A DNA stretch of 64,000 nucleotides from Syngnathus acus (taxonomy: Eukaryota > Chordata > Actinopteri > Syngnathiformes > Syngnathidae), in the NCBI RefSeq assembly GCF_901709675.1, contig NC_051103.1:4511501-4575500 (forward strand), in the 5' to 3' direction. The number at the start of each line of letters is the position of its first letter. The first letter of the stretch is position 1. A program made the translations under genes and the position numbers. Shown here in pieces: positions 49,517 through 63,520 of the stretch. The notes beneath the pieces were generated by a model. That model searched no databases, was not told the DNA's origin, and saw only the letters and a list, made by a program, of their open reading frames with translations.

Positions 49517-52500
49517 CAATCGTATTTTTGTGGTCAAAGTTTGAATCACATGCTTAAAACAATAAATAAAATGAAAAAAATAAAACAAAAAATAGAATAA
49601 AACACCTTTTTAACAATTTTAATAAAATATAAAAAAACATAACATAATAGATTCAAAATTCTTCCAAAAGTTTCATACTTGTATGTATATTTTTGCCCCA
49701 CAAGCATGAGTGTACAATACTCCATCGGCTATATTGGCTTTTTATATATACATATATATACATTGACATTTTCATTTACAGTTAAAGATGATTTAATTCA
49801 GTTTCATTTACCTACCATAATCATTCAGTATATTTATAATTGGTTTCATACTCGAGGCGGGGGCGAAGCTTGAAGCTGAACTGCAGTTGACAGCTAATTC
49901 ATTATAAGTAGCACATAACTGGATTATGGCGCATCCATTCATTATATCAACTCCAATTTGTCACATTCTGTGGACTCTTAATAATGATTAAAACCACAAT
50001 TAGGATAACCTGAATTTATGCTTGCCTGTTTTTAATGAGAGACAAACAGCGTTCATAAAATCAGCACGGTGAAAAGTCCGAGCTCAGCAAAACGTGTCGT
50101 CTTTTAATGTGTCACTTGTTTGAGACTTGACAGTACAGCGCGGTGAGTCATGTCCTGAGTTGTGTTGACTAGACGCACAGTAATGTGATGGCCTTCATGT
50201 CTTTCCTTTGGAACATTCCCCTTCAAAATAGCTTTCATTGAATTGTTGTCTCTCCATCCAAATCCTTTTGGCCTCCATTCAATCCTCCTCGCTCAATTGT
50301 GACCTGGAAAAGACATCAAGCGTTTCTCATCATCACTGGCCTTTTCAATGATCCCTTTTATGTCGAGTATAAATACACAATGCTTAATCCCATCCCAAAA
50401 AAACATTTCATGTTGTTGCTTCTAAAAGCTTCCCTGGAGATCCTGCAGCTAATTTTTCACCTCATTAGCCTGGACAGACATTAAAAGTGGGCCACTGTGA
50501 TGACAAAGACAGAATTAAACAAAGGTTTGATAAGAAAGGCTTGGTCTGATTTCTCTCCCTACCACCACTCTGTCTCACAGCTAGAGAGGAGGCTTTATTT
50601 TTACATCTTTCTTTTTCTTTCCTCATCACCATTCTGCATGCACTCACGTGCGCTCACCATAGTGATGTGTGTGATGAAAAAAGACAAGCGAGGAGAGCCC
50701 CCTTTGTGTCACGCTGAACCTACCACCAAGGTCAGGCATGTCAATAAAATTGCAAAATTGTACCCCCCCCCCCCTCCTCGGAGTTGCAAAGATTGCAGTC
50801 TTGTTTGATTCTCTGTTGCTATGGCAACCGGCACGATGGCACCACACCTGACCTACATATGGGCTGTATGGAGACACACTAACCATCTGTTAGCATCTTC
50901 CGAGGGAATGTGAGTGAAAGGACGCTGGATGACTCGAGAAAACGAACAAGAAGAGACGGCGGGTCATTTTGTTGACTTGTGTCGACGTCAAGTAAACAGT
51001 GGCTCATCCAAAACAATCTTCTCCGCTCATTGATTGGGCCCATAGCAGGTCACTTTCCCGTATGGCATTCTGGGTAATAAATCTCATTCCTGCACAGAGG
51101 CTCAAGGGAGAATTCTGGCCCACTTTTTTTTTTTTACACCTAGACATATTTATCTGGAAAGAATTGGTGGAAAGTGGGCCAAAAAGTAGCACTGAGTCCC
51201 AATTCTCCATTCTTCTACTTTGCTTTGTAGCAAAATAAAATAATCCTAAATCCATCTACGGTTCTGGGTTTATAATTGGTGGATTTCTTTGATCCAGTTT
51301 CTTCACATTTATTTGGAATGTAATTCCTTTAGTGACTACTAGATGGCGCCACACTTTTGTTTGACACTAAATTTGGGTAAAGGAGAATGAAAACAGGAAG
51401 TATTTCTGATCACATGACTTTTTTTTTTATAAGATCACAGCATGTCAATTCTGCTTTTTAAACCTACAGAAATCACCACTTGTAAGTTCACTTTATATTA
51501 TACATCTTATGATGATGTTGATGATATTGTTTATATTATGTATGATCATTTTCTGTTTTTCAAAAACTCTAAAAATATGCCAGGTGTATAAATAGATTTT
51601 TTTTTATATATATTGGTGGATTACTTACTGTGTTAATGGAATCCCTATAACATTACATGAGGGAAATTCAAGTGAGAAAAAAAAAGGGTACCTTGAGGTA
51701 TTCTGGCGAAAATGGGCTTGTCACTTGCACTTATGTTAAAGAAGCACCAGCACCTGCAGCAAAAAATCAGCCCTTTATTTCACGGAGACTTGCTCACATT
51801 TAACGCTGCCCAGGGCCAATATGCAAACTAAAAACAAATGCATGTGTGTGTGTGTATCATGCATTTTCAACACTTTTTTATCTCTTTTAGCATTTGACAT
51901 TAAAAAAAAAAGCCTTTGGTCACACTGCCACAAGTGATCTCCACCTTGAATATCTTGAATTAATAAACTGCCCGCTGTGTCCTTTTAAATTCAATTGTGT
52001 CCCTCGAGCTCTCCCGCACGAGTGCAACCTTTTCTCGAGGGTTCATTAAAATTTCAACATAGTTCACACGCAGGTAATTATGTAAGATAATACATCACAC
52101 AGTGAAAACAATTTGTTCCCAACTGTGGTGAAAGTGAATGCAAGTCCTGACAAAAGTACTTTGGTTATTTTGGGGTTAATTTTAGGTTAAGGGGGTCTGA
52201 GGAAGGAAGGTAGCAAGGAAAGAAGGAAGAAATGTAGGAAAGGAGCTTTCAGGATGCAAGTTTGAATTGAGACGTTATGTCAGATACGCTCGTATTCCCA
52301 TCGCATATGTCCCAATAATATTTATAGTAACTTATCTTCGCCAAAACTGCAGAACGGCGCCAAGGACAGATGGCAGCTTTTTAGTAAATGATGTGGCATG
52401 AAATGTAAAATGACAGAAAATATTGTTGAATATAGTTTAGGACATAAAAGATGCAAATTTGAGGAAAAATCGCAGCTATTTTAAACCCACGTTTGTCCCA

Positions 52501-55500
52501 CTTTCTTCCCCGCATAGTTTACATTCCCCCCTTGGGATGATTATTAAGTGCTGCTGACGTATTGCCGCGGAAAGAATGACGCAGATGTGTTCAGAGGAGG
52601 AGGGGGGGTCGTCCTCAGGGTGGAGAGAAGGTGCAGTGAGGGTGTGATGGGGGGGTGAGAAATGAAAAGAGACAAAATGGGAAATGTGTGCAGAGGGGAG
52701 AGAGTGAGACAGACGAAGAGGGGGAGGGAATGTGTGCAGTGACAGATTGATGAATGAATGTTTGCGCAAATGGCAATTTACTACATCAAGCGAGTGCTTC
52801 AAATTGAAGGCGTGAAGACGAATCCCAAAATGAACAGAAAAAAAAAAGGCCCCTAAAGTTTTCTACAAAGCGTGCAAGTTTCGATTTGGACCGACAAGGT
52901 TCAGCCCGACAAGCCCAAGCACTTAGAAAACAATTAAAATTTAAACGGCCTTTTTTTCCCCCCGACCCTCCCTTGCATTTTAATTTCATGGCAATGGTTT
53001 GAGGAAGCGCTTATATAACGTGACAACATTTAATCAAGCTCAGAGTGTGTTGTGTAACAAACGCACACACACATGCAAGCACGCCAGAACCTGAAAACAA
53101 GGAAATGCAGTATTGTGATTGGAGGTCAGGTTGAGGTCATCGCGGATCTGATGGAGTGATTGAGCAAATCATTTTGTGGATTAAATTCTCATTTCTGAAG
53201 ATTTTAGAAAATGTTTGGAACAACAAAAGTTATTTGCTTTCGTGTTGCGTTTCAATTTTTCCACAAACTCTCCATTTTGATCACCTCAACTTTTAAATCC
53301 TCTTCTTGCAAATGGCTTTGTGCACTCTTGACTTGTTGCCAAGTCATTTGCAAGCAGAGATTTGTCTGTGTCACCTTGGACTTTTTTTATTAATATTATT
53401 AATTCAACTGTGCTTTCTTCCCCTCTGGCAATTTGTATTCATAGAAAATAATCAACCAGGCAGTGGTGCAGTTGAATCTACTTCCCCCCCCCCCCCGACC
53501 AGCCACCCAATTCACTATGTGATATCTTTTACGAGCTCTCAGTAGGACTCCCGTTTGCTTCATTAAAAGCCGCATCTCGTTTCCGAGCGTGCCGATGAAT
53601 TGAATTGACGACGGAACACGGAAATTCAAAAGAAACACTTGGAATATGTTTACATTAACGACTCAATGAGTGTGTGGCATCACCGCCCCCCGCCTCTCCA
53701 CACACACACACAAACACTCTCTAACAATATCTGACCTTAGCACACAGAGTTATCGACATCACAATCTCACAGGAAGCTCCGCACAGTCTTCACCTCATTA
53801 AATTTTCTGCAGCTGTGACTCACTCAGGTGTTAGTTAACCTGCGGCATGGTGAGTTGTTTCACATTTATTCCAGGCACTATGCTTCTTTTTTTAGTGTTG
53901 AGTTTGTCACAGTGTCATTTCACGTTGTTTATTATCATGGATTAAATTGTCACTTTCGAGACGTCTTAAATCTTGAGAGTGGGAGGGCTGCGCCGTTGTG
54001 GGGGTGGTCACGGTTCAATTCAATCTTAGCCAATCAAAGCTGCTCGTTTCATTCCCTTTAAAGTCTCCTCTAATTATATGTGTCAGTTATTTCATAATAG
54101 TCAAGCCAAAGTAAGAAATATTGACTTGTATAATTACGCAAACTTGACGTGAATCACTTTTAGCCGCCGTGTGACTGTCGCAGCCGCATAGCTTTACGCT
54201 CACCTTAGCCTCGCCCCAACTCATTAGCGCATAATTGAAACGAAATGATTGTGAGCTCGGCGTGAGCGCCATTCCCCGGGGTTCTTTGCGATTTTACACG
54301 CCGGTAATGACAAGCCCGCAAAGCTGGTGAACACAACTCGGAGATGTTTACTGCACAGGCGAGGAGAGAAAATAGCTTGGGGGGGGGGGGGGTTGTGATC
54401 CATAATGTTGCATTGCAGCATGATGAATTCATCCTGCCTTCCAAGCTCTGGCAGGTTCCTTAAGGAAATAAATCCAATCAAAAGATAACGTAACAACATT
54501 TTTTTAAATAATCGACTGCGTAAACAAATTTTTTTTTGTCACACACTTGGCCGATAAAGTTGATTCTGAAGATGCGGCGTTGTTTGCTATGCTCGGTTGC
54601 TATGGCGACCCCATCCGAGCACCACATAGTCTGAGAGTGTAAAAAAAAATCAGATGTCATCAAACAAACACTTCCTGCATGATTCTAGCATTCTAAAGCC
54701 ATTTGTCTCACTCTGGCCCCTCCCTCCTCCTTTTTCTCCTGCCAGACATTCATTTCCCTCTCTGGTCCCTTAGCTCACGTCTCCAGCTGTGATCTGACAC
54801 GGATTCTCCCGATGTAGATCAGACGGAGTGGAAAGAAGCGTCCCTTGAAACCATTGGCCGAGGTGACTATCTGGATATCTGAAGGTGTTGTGCACAAATA
54901 AAAAAAGATAATTGCAATAGAGTAGAGAAAGGAAAGGTTTGTCTTCTCAACGCGTGTCATGGATGACCTTTCCTTTCTCCCGCTGTCGGAACTGATTAGC
55001 TTGCATCAGACATATTCCGCGAATCTCTGTCAAAACTCATAAACAATTCTAGCCGGGGTCTGCACAATAAGACGAGACGAGTGCTCGTTTTCAGCCGTAT
55101 TGAGAGAAAAAAAAAATTTGGACTGGGTTTGTGTTGAAGGGGCAGTAGATAACCTCTTATCTGCAGGCAAGTTAATTGAACTCGGAGAAAAGGAGGAGAT
55201 CATATGAAAGAAAGTCTGTGCGCCAAAGCATCAGGAAATCGTCTGTGATTTCAAACGGCCTTCATCTGAAATAGCGGGCGGGCGTCCTTCGTTGATGAGG
55301 TCAGGATTTGAAAAATAACAAACTTTCAGGACCAGTGGCGCATCATTTTATTTTATTTCAACATATATTAACATCATTATTTTTAGTCAAGACACAGAAT
55401 ATTTACAAGATTATATAACGACTTTCGGTGGCCCCTCCCAAAAATTTGGTTTTGCTTATTGCAATGCAGATGATCGGGCAGGCTGTGGAAAATGATCTAA

Positions 55501-57221
55501 TTTTACAGAAGTGGTCTGAAATTGATTTTTTATGCCATAAAGAATCTTGTTCAGCAGGAATTAAATGCACTTTCGCTAGGTGGCAGTAGATACAATTAAC
55601 CTTTTGGTTTCAATGGTAATTGGCGGTCATGAGTCTTCTCAATTGGATTTGACGACCTTTGACCTCTGTTTTAACAGTCCATAAGCAGCAACAATTAGAT
55701 TTTTATCCTCAAATGGGAATGACTAATTCCTCCACTGCAGACAGTAGTCTAGGTGGTGTCTATGTCTGGCGCTATTTTTACGCCCTCTGACCAAATCCAT
55801 ATGTAGTGCACCCAAGTGAAATTTAGTGCTTGGGGGAAATTAACGTGGCAATAGAAAAGGTTATTGCCGCTATTGAGGGGCACGGACTGATTTTTTTATT
55901 TATTTTTTCCCTAGGTGGATCGTCTAATCGAGAGGAGGTGGGGATGACTCATCTATCTGAGGTAAAACGGTGTGAAACTTTTACAATTTGGGATTATTAG
56001 TTAGCATTAGTGCCGTTTTTACACTGACGGACAAAAAAAGAAGTCTCTTTACAATTTACATTTATTATTAGATTTATTCCATGTGCTCGGTCGTTATCGG
56101 ATTTTTGTAATAAATGTTGAAATTGGACTGTTTTATCTTTATCTCTACCAAGCCGCTCCGCCGAATTAAACCGAGCAATTGTTCCGAAACGTCTGCGCTT
56201 GTCTGCGAAGTTGTTTAATTTGGGCTCAATTAGACTCCAGAAGGACAGAAGCCTCGACGACAGCGGCGGTGAGGCACTGTCGCTATGGCAACAGTGCTGA
56301 TGGGCTGTCAGCGCGAAAACATAGAAGGGGGTGATAAAAACAACACCAAACATGAGCGGGTCATCAGCTCATGGAACAACAATAGATGACCTGGGATCCG
56401 CTTGGGAGGGGGCGAGAGGGTCATTTCAAATCAGAGGGTATTGGCAGCGCTTTTCCACATTTTATCTTACAGCCCTATTCTAAAATAGAATAAATCATTT
56501 TTTATCTCTAGCCAGTCAACTGTACTGTACATTCCGTCCTATCGAGTTGCTACATACAATGCGTTAGTTAACCTGACAGTGACCGAATCCCCTGATTTTT
56601 CGAAAATGAGTACAGCTACATAGATGAACTACCTGATATCACGAAGTACTCAAATATATCTACAATATGGAGTGAGATTGTTCACCTTTTAAAAACATTT
56701 TGTGCTTTAGTGTCGGGAACTCACGCGTACAACACGTCCGAGCGCTAACACGAGTAGAAAAGGAAAAAAAAAAATAGAAAACATATTCTCTCCCTTTTGT
56801 TATTGTTCGCACCTCTTCGCTCATATAATGTTCCTGTAAATGGAATGGATGACTAATGCGACGGAAAGTGATCCACTCGAGTGTCCTGAGGTGACGCGCC
56901 TCACAAAAAAAAAAAACGTGTCACACACACTGCTACATGGACGTCCATCTTAAGTGTGCTAATGTAGCCGATGATGAAGTCAAATGCTGCTTAAGAATCG
57001 CTGAAGTGGACTCGGAAGGTGTGAGAAACCCTGCTGTAGTGACAAGTCATGGAGAAGTCAGTGTCTTACTACGATCGTTAGCACCACCAGCAGCGTGAAT
57101 AATGCTAGCCGTCACCATCCGGCCGTTCTTCGTTCCTCCATCCCGGTCGTACAAGTATTGCACCTTTGCCCCGGAGTCAGCTTTAGTTCCTTGACTGACC
57201 CAATCAAATTTTGGAATGTGG
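49517..57221. other. Gene-poor interval left of SBK1
   Basis: No exon or RNA gene could be supported in these 7.7 kb; open frames are short and resemble no family. The part nearest 57222 is presumably SBK1 3' UTR. Features seen are a CTCF-like CTACTAGATGGCGC at 51336-51349, a similar TCGCTAGGTGGCAG near 55574, homopolymer runs, and purine-rich stretches near 52.2 and 52.6 kb. Unannotated non-coding RNA cannot be excluded. Confidence 0.5.
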
Positions 57222-58739
57222 TTACACGCAGATTTCAATGGCAGTGGCCATCACCATCTGGCTTTTGTTCTTGTCTCGTCCTGAAGGTTGTTGCTGTCCA
57301 GCCTCCTCTCTGGAGTCAGAAAGGACGCTCCGCTTGAGGGGTGCTGGGCGAAGGCAGGAGGTTCCTGGAGGCGTGGAAGGCTCAGGGTGTCTGTGGGAGG
57401 CTCGTGAGGAGGAGGAAGAAGTGGATGAAGATGAAGTGCAGTTGCCAGTGCACACCCCCGAGCTGGACCGTTCGCCTCTTTTGGCACGATAGGACGCTCT
57501 ACGCCTGAGCTCGCTCACCAGCTCATATTTGACGAAGCAAAAGACGTCCTTGACCCCGCAACGTTTTTCCGGCTCGGCGGCGAGAAGCCTTTGGAACATT
57601 CGCAGGGCGTCGTCGGTGAATCGGCGCCACTGAGACGGATACGTCCCCACGGGGCATCCGGCTTTCTGCCAACGTCGGAACTCCTCGTAGAAGGCGTCGC
57701 TTAGCAGCGCCGCTTCCCAGGGGAAGTTACCCGTCAGCATGCAGAAGACCAGAACTCCAAAAGCCCACACGTCCAGACTGGTAGCCACCAGGAAGCCCTC
57801 GGTGCGGCCGGCCCGGCACACCTCCGGAGCCGTGTAGGGGATGGTGCCGCTCACCCTTTTCACCCGACAGCCGACCCGTCGAGTCATGCCAAAGTCGGCT
57901 AGCTTGATGCGGCGACACTCGCGGTCGAACAGAAGCACGTTTTCCGGCTTGACGTCCCTGTGGACCAAACTTTTGCTGTGCATGAAATCCAGAGCCAGAC
58001 CGAGTTGTTGCATGCAGCGTTTGACCATTTCTTCTGGAAGACCCACCTGGGAGGAAGACAAAAAGCAAAACACAGTTCAGGGAGAACACTGATTTTCTCC
58101 AATAAGATCTCCAGTCTCGCAATTGCAATTTTAATGAGGAAGCCAAGACAAGTAGTTCTAAAGCAAAGTCGGAGCTGCCGACAAAAGGCTCCGACTCTCA
58201 GGAGAGAGAGCTTGTTAAAAGCGCTCCGTCTAGAACATGATTGGAGCAGCTCTGTCGGACTCAAGATGATGATTGGTGGAGACGAGCGTGATGGTGCTAC
58301 CTGTGGGGGAATGATGTCGAAAAGGTCCCCGGCGGGAGCGTATTCTTGTCCGAATACGTAGCTGTCTTCCGTCTCAAAAAGCACGTCCAGAACTTTGATG
58401 ATGAACGGGCTGGAGCTAAGCGAGCCTGTAAGACTGTACTCCCGGAGAAAACTCTTGAGCTTGGTTTTATTTTTGGTAACAAATTTGAGTGCCATTTTAG
58501 TGCCTGGGAAAACAAACAAACAAACATGATCTTTTCATATTTTGTCAAATTGCTCAACTTGTATTTTGATTCAGGAACTCACCTTGGGTTCTGTGGGCCA
58601 CCAGGTCCACTTTACCATACGTGCCCTTCCCCAGCTCACGAATCTGCTCAAATTGTTTGGCTACATCGGCAGCAGACAGCGAAGTAATGGCCAAGGCTTG
58701 CATGTCCTCCACAGGTACCCCGACTCCACCGGGGGCCAT
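57222..58739 (-). CDS. sbk1: SBK1, SH3-binding domain serine/threonine kinase 1
   Basis: Predicted cytosolic protein kinase first described in brain; substrates are not well established. Three coding exons (58583-58739, 58301-58503, 57222-58046) give 394 residues (human 424). Seen: the glycine loop GKGTYGKV (about 38-45); ATP-binding Lys59 in MALKFV; the catalytic loop HRDVKPEN with Asp151; DFG at 171-173; and TAPEV closing the activation segment. All point to an active kinase. A Ser-rich, low-complexity tail follows and ends in ATAEICV-type residues ([11 protein letters not shown]), the family's conserved C-terminus. I chose the ATG at 58739 (AAAATGG context, [16 protein letters not shown]). 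The frame is open upstream to the acceptor at 58838, so a longer N-terminus is possible if an upstream exon supplies a start in the right phase. The same tail sequence and kinase subdomains distinguish it from SBK2 and SBK3. Confidence 0.94.
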
Positions 58740-59574
58740 TTTGGATGTCGGGGAGCCCCCGCCCCCGCTGCCGCCACCCACCCGTCCCGGCCCGGTCGGA
58801 GAAAGCGACAGGCTGGCCTTGACGCTGTGCGGCAGACTGATGGAAAGGAAAAAAATTGAGTTCAGTGTGACTTTTTCAGTTTTGTCTCATGATCGAACTC
58901 CATTTTTTAAATGAGCGTTTTTAAAACTAGAATATGAATGTGCCCCAAGCGCAGAATACATTTTTTTTTTCCCAATCACCAAATAAAATTCCTCGCTGTA
59001 CAGTATAATAGGCTCCAGCTAATTGCTCTCAAGTATTTGCTGGCGCTTGTCCACATGCTCTTCTTTTCATATATCCCACAGGAAGACTAAATCAGAAGGG
59101 CTTTAACAAACTCTCATTAGCATGAAATCCATTTCGGATGAGGGAGGGGGGGAGTACATGCGTCGGACATCGCTTTGTAGCGACGAGAATGACTAGTCTG
59201 GCAGCACTTACTGGCGCACAATGATGGGAAAATCAATAGGAGCAGGTAGAAGAGCTATCAAATGGAAACAAATGGCTGACAGCTTGGAGCTGTATTCCGG
59301 TAAAATATGCCACGTGCTGTCTGGGAAGCAAAACATCATCATCTGTTGCTCATTGGCCTCTCTGTTCAATTAAATCTGGGGTGTAAATTGGAGAAAGGAC
59401 GCATGGGTTTAAATGACCACGTAATCATCCATTCAATCACTAGGAGCAATTTTGATGATGACTTGTTTTGCTGTTCCAAGCTAACAGATAAGCTTTTTTC
59501 TCTAACCCACTTTCTAGGCCCACCTGCACCATCCATTAAGCGCCAATACAAAAGGCCGCAATTTATATTTTCAT

Positions 59575-59660
59575 TTTCTAAATTCTCCCAAAGCCTGTGT
59601 GGGTTTTCTCCCACACTCCCAAAAGTCGAAGATTTGATTGTAGGTGTGAATTTCGTCTAT
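59575..59660 (+). repeat. Fragment of teleost-type interspersed repeat
   Basis: The order CTGTGTGGGTTTTCTCCCAC, CACTCCCAAAA, GTAGGTGTGAAT is the same as in the body of the repeat near 1519 and 21090, so this is a short decayed piece of that family. Confidence 0.45.
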
Positions 59661-61830
59661 CCTGTTTAAATGCTAAACCGATCAAATCCAAGATGGGAGC
59701 CCGATCAAGTCTTTTCGGACTCCCTGAAGGCAACGCGCTTTGGAGTGGGCGCAGTCGGCGCGTGTAGGCAACAGGATTCATAGCGTCTTACATAATCATC
59801 TCCTGGCTCAAATCAAGACGTGTGATCAGTGACGATACGTGTACATATGGAAGACGTTTCTATTTTCTGCACCCGTGTTTATTTGCTTCCTGGACCGGAA
59901 GAGGGCGAAGCCAAGAATAAGCGATGCAAATTGTGACATCATGGTTGAACAAACAAATTGATTTATGCAAGGAGTGTGTTACTTTAGAATAATATCCACA
60001 AACTGGAGTGCTGTGCTTTTCTGGCAAGATGATGAGATTATTTGGGAGGCTCAAAGTGTGACATAGAAGGGGGCCTTGTGTTCCCCCCAGCAGCTGCGAT
60101 TAGAAGCGGCGTAAGCCAACTAAGCACCTGTTTGGATTATTTTGTTGATGTTATTCATTTATTTTTTTTAAAACTAAAGCTTTTATTATTCATTTTATTT
60201 GCAGATGCTATTCGTTAGCCTGTCTTTGGTGTTTTGTATTGTTAGCATTGCGCTAAACAAGCCAATTCAAAAGCTATTCGGTTCTTTTTTTTTTTTTTTT
60301 AACACACTTCCTGTCCTCTCTCCAGGCACAGTTTGCCGTCTGTGGGTTATTAAATCCAGTCCTACTCATTCTAAATAATCTGTAAACAATTTAAAGCCGC
60401 TCACGCACTTGTTATACATGTTTGTTTCCCCTCGACAAATTCTCAATCCCCGCACCCGCAACATCTGTGTAAAATACAAATCGCTTTATAACTCTATTTG
60501 AAAGCAAGTACAGACGAAAAATAAAATCTCTAATCCTAATTCCTGAATAATCCAAAATACGACATCAAGTGTCATCTAATTGCCCCCATTATATTTCACA
60601 TAACAATGATGTGTCCAAATATTTTTGAATAGGCCAGAAATGACATTTGAGATGTTAAAGAAGATACAAAATTGAGGGTATGATGAGGCACCCTTTCATG
60701 TGCAACAATTGTATTTTAATATTCAGCAAGAACATCATTGTATCTAAAGTGGGCCAGGGGATCAGAGTCAGCAGCTTTACACTGTTTACCCTTTTTATAG
60801 CGCCGTCCTTGTCCCTCTTGTTCTTAAAAACAAACAAGGGACTCAGGGAAAAAAAATAAAATTGATTTTACCTCAGTGGTCTATCCTCAAACAAATAAAT
60901 TATATTTAAGAAAAACTCGCATAATCTTTTTGGGTAGCACATGAGGAATTGGATGCTGGCGAATGCATGATTGAGGGGGATTCCAATGAGAGCGACGAGG
61001 GTCCCTCCCTTTGTGCTTCATGCTTTGATGGCTGGGGGTTGGGGCTAGCTACTGAAATTGGGTCGGGGGGGGTTGTCTAATGAAGGAGCCGTTTCACCAT
61101 CCACATCAAGGCAAATAATGAGACTTGGAAGAATAATGCAAAATCCCAAATTACACCCCCCCTAACTGTCAACTATTTAACTAATTGCATGTTGTATGTG
61201 CAAGCACTGAGCAGACACAAAAGCGAGCAGCCCTCATTGGCACAAATAACGCTTAATACAACCCTTTGTACACGAGCTATTGATTGACAAGGCTTATAAT
61301 GATATTATATTACACAGATGTTTCCTCCCAGATGGCGGAGACAGGTTGGCTGTTTCATTTCTTCGATGACACAGATGTTTGGAGACTTTGGAGGAAATGA
61401 TATGCTCACTTGCACAATGTTGGACAAATATTCACATTAGGTGTTGTTGTGTTTTTTTTTCCTACTATGTGAAACTATCTGTTGGAAAAGCAGACTTTTA
61501 GCTGCACAAGCTCAATAGTTCTTTTTATTTATTTTTTATCTAAAAGCTTTTCCTGCTCAGGTAATGAGCAGATGTAATGTGTTTAAGAATTTATGAAGCG
61601 GAATCATGTTCATTCTGAAAGTGTATGAGCACAAGAGAATTTGTCAAATATGAGCTGATGTGTGTAAGAATTTTCGAAGCGTCAATTATTCATTTGCAAC
61701 AGAGACATCGTTGCTTCTCTAACACAATGTTGGTCTCTGCTTTGGATCCATTTGCGCTTTATTATTAGCGTACAATAGCAGCCGACTGCACATAAACAAA
61801 AATGAGTACTTAGGCAATGCCCTCCCTCAC

Positions 61831-61893
61831 CTGCTAGGGACTTGTCTCTCTCCATGGTCCTGCATTCTCTGCACAACACTGATACTCGAGAAC
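61831..61893 (-). other. sbk1: Candidate upstream exon of SBK1
   Basis: Minus-strand acceptor (GTGTGCTTCAG) and donor (GCAG|GTGAGG) bracket 63 bases with an ATG at 61855 (MERDKSLA). If spliced to the exon at 58837, this ATG is out of frame with the kinase and would form an overlapping upstream frame. It could instead be a chance pair of sites. Confidence 0.35.
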
Positions 61894-63387
61894 CTGAAGC
61901 ACACAGGTGAAATAAACAAAAAAAGAATAACACAAAAGAAAGAAAATCCTAAGAATCCTGTGCAGGTCCTTCAAAAAAAAAAAAGCTTTTGGATGACAGA
62001 CAGACTTGATGAAAAGCGCAGATGTTCTTCTCCTTCAGTTGACTCTCATTCTGTTCCTTGAAAGGCTTTGAGATGACTTGTCCGGAGGCGGATGCTGCGA
62101 TCGCATCATGCTGGGTGCTGAGGTGTGCGAGCTCCGATCATCGCTCCTCCGGCAGAAGGGGGGGCTGTTTATCTTTGGCTCCTCCAGTGATCCTGCATGA
62201 CCCACTTCAATCCCAGTCATTCACAAAGACAGAGGAGACAGAAGGAGCCTGCACATCCGGGGTTGATGACTTCCGCTCCGTTCGTGTGTCTCGGGGATAA
62301 GGAAGACGGCCGTGAGGTTGGAATGTGGTTTGTGGCTCTGATGTTTCTCCTGTGCTGGTCCTCACTACTCTCCTTTTCTTCATTGTTCGCCCTCTGCACT
62401 GCTCACATGCTCAGGGTCCTAGTGCCTCCCCAAATTTAAACCACGACTACACTGAGAAATGCATTGTTTGCCATATTTTATATTTAAAGTTTTACGGAAC
62501 ACTACCAAGGAAAAAAAAAAAAAAGTCATCAACCTACGTCGGTTATTGTAGTGATTTGAGCTCTCGAAAAGGAGCAAGCTGCTCCACTCTTGCATAATTC
62601 AACAGCTTGAGCACTTCACGCGGTGGCTTTGCCAACTGTCCTTATTAGACAATTAATTCACAGGACTTGCATGTCCCTTTAACTGTACATGATGAACAAC
62701 AGCACTCCTGCCAGCCCTGTTTAAGATGATGCTAAGATGAACAGATGAGACAGCTTGGACATGACAGGAATGACCTGGAAGAGCAATTTTGATCATTAGT
62801 AGGTGTCTGGCTGCCAAAGAAATCACACGGCATATGTCATAAAAAGTATTTCCTCTCAATTTATGTTCTTACAAATGCATTCACTCGATGAGTGAATGAA
62901 TGTGCGTTCAGTGGAGAAGAGGATCACAACAGATGCATCTACTGTATTGTAGAAAAATTGCTAAGACTATCTTTTTGTGTGATCAGGGCTAGCACAGAAG
63001 CAGAGCTGCTATTAATCATAGGGAAGGTCAAGCATTCACGCTGGCAGCAGGGGACACTGAAGGTCAAGCACACCAAGGGGGATAAAACACCTTCAAACTA
63101 TTAACAGATATAATAGAAACAGGCTGCTCTGCTCTGGCCACTCTTTCATCTACTTTTTGCCACACAGCGGGCTCATGGCCTAGTTTGCCGCGTTAGGTGT
63201 GTCGCTTCAAGTTTCTACCTGGCCTTATTTCTTGCTTGTTCCCAAATCTTCCTTCCTGAAATTGCTTCTTGGGTCCTCGTTGCCCTATAAACATCAGTGG
63301 AGCTACAGAATACAAGCTCAAGTTCTTTACTAAAAGATTCTTCAACAGCTTTTGGTTACTATGTTGCTATGGAAATAACTTGAGTAA

Positions 63388-63440
63388 TATTATTATCATT
63401 ATCATTATCATCATTATTATTATTATTATTATTATCACTA

Positions 63441-63476
<36 letters not shown>

Positions 63477-63505
63477 GATTATTATTATTGTTATTATTAT
63501 TAATT
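63388..63505. repeat. (ATT)n-type microsatellite
   Basis: A long imperfect trinucleotide tract of ATT/ATC units just upstream of the RDH13 promoter. The poly-isoleucine frame over it is an artefact. Confidence 0.95.
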
Positions 63506-63520
63506 ACTTTCTGAAAGTGC

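Noticed and set aside
62035-62220. 61-residue minus-strand frame as a possible SBK1 N-terminal exon
   Set aside because: It has no matching splice sites in phase with the kinase exon and no similarity to SBK1 N-termini; it may be 5' UTR at most.
63269-63478. Poly-isoleucine open frame
   Set aside because: It is an ATT-type microsatellite.
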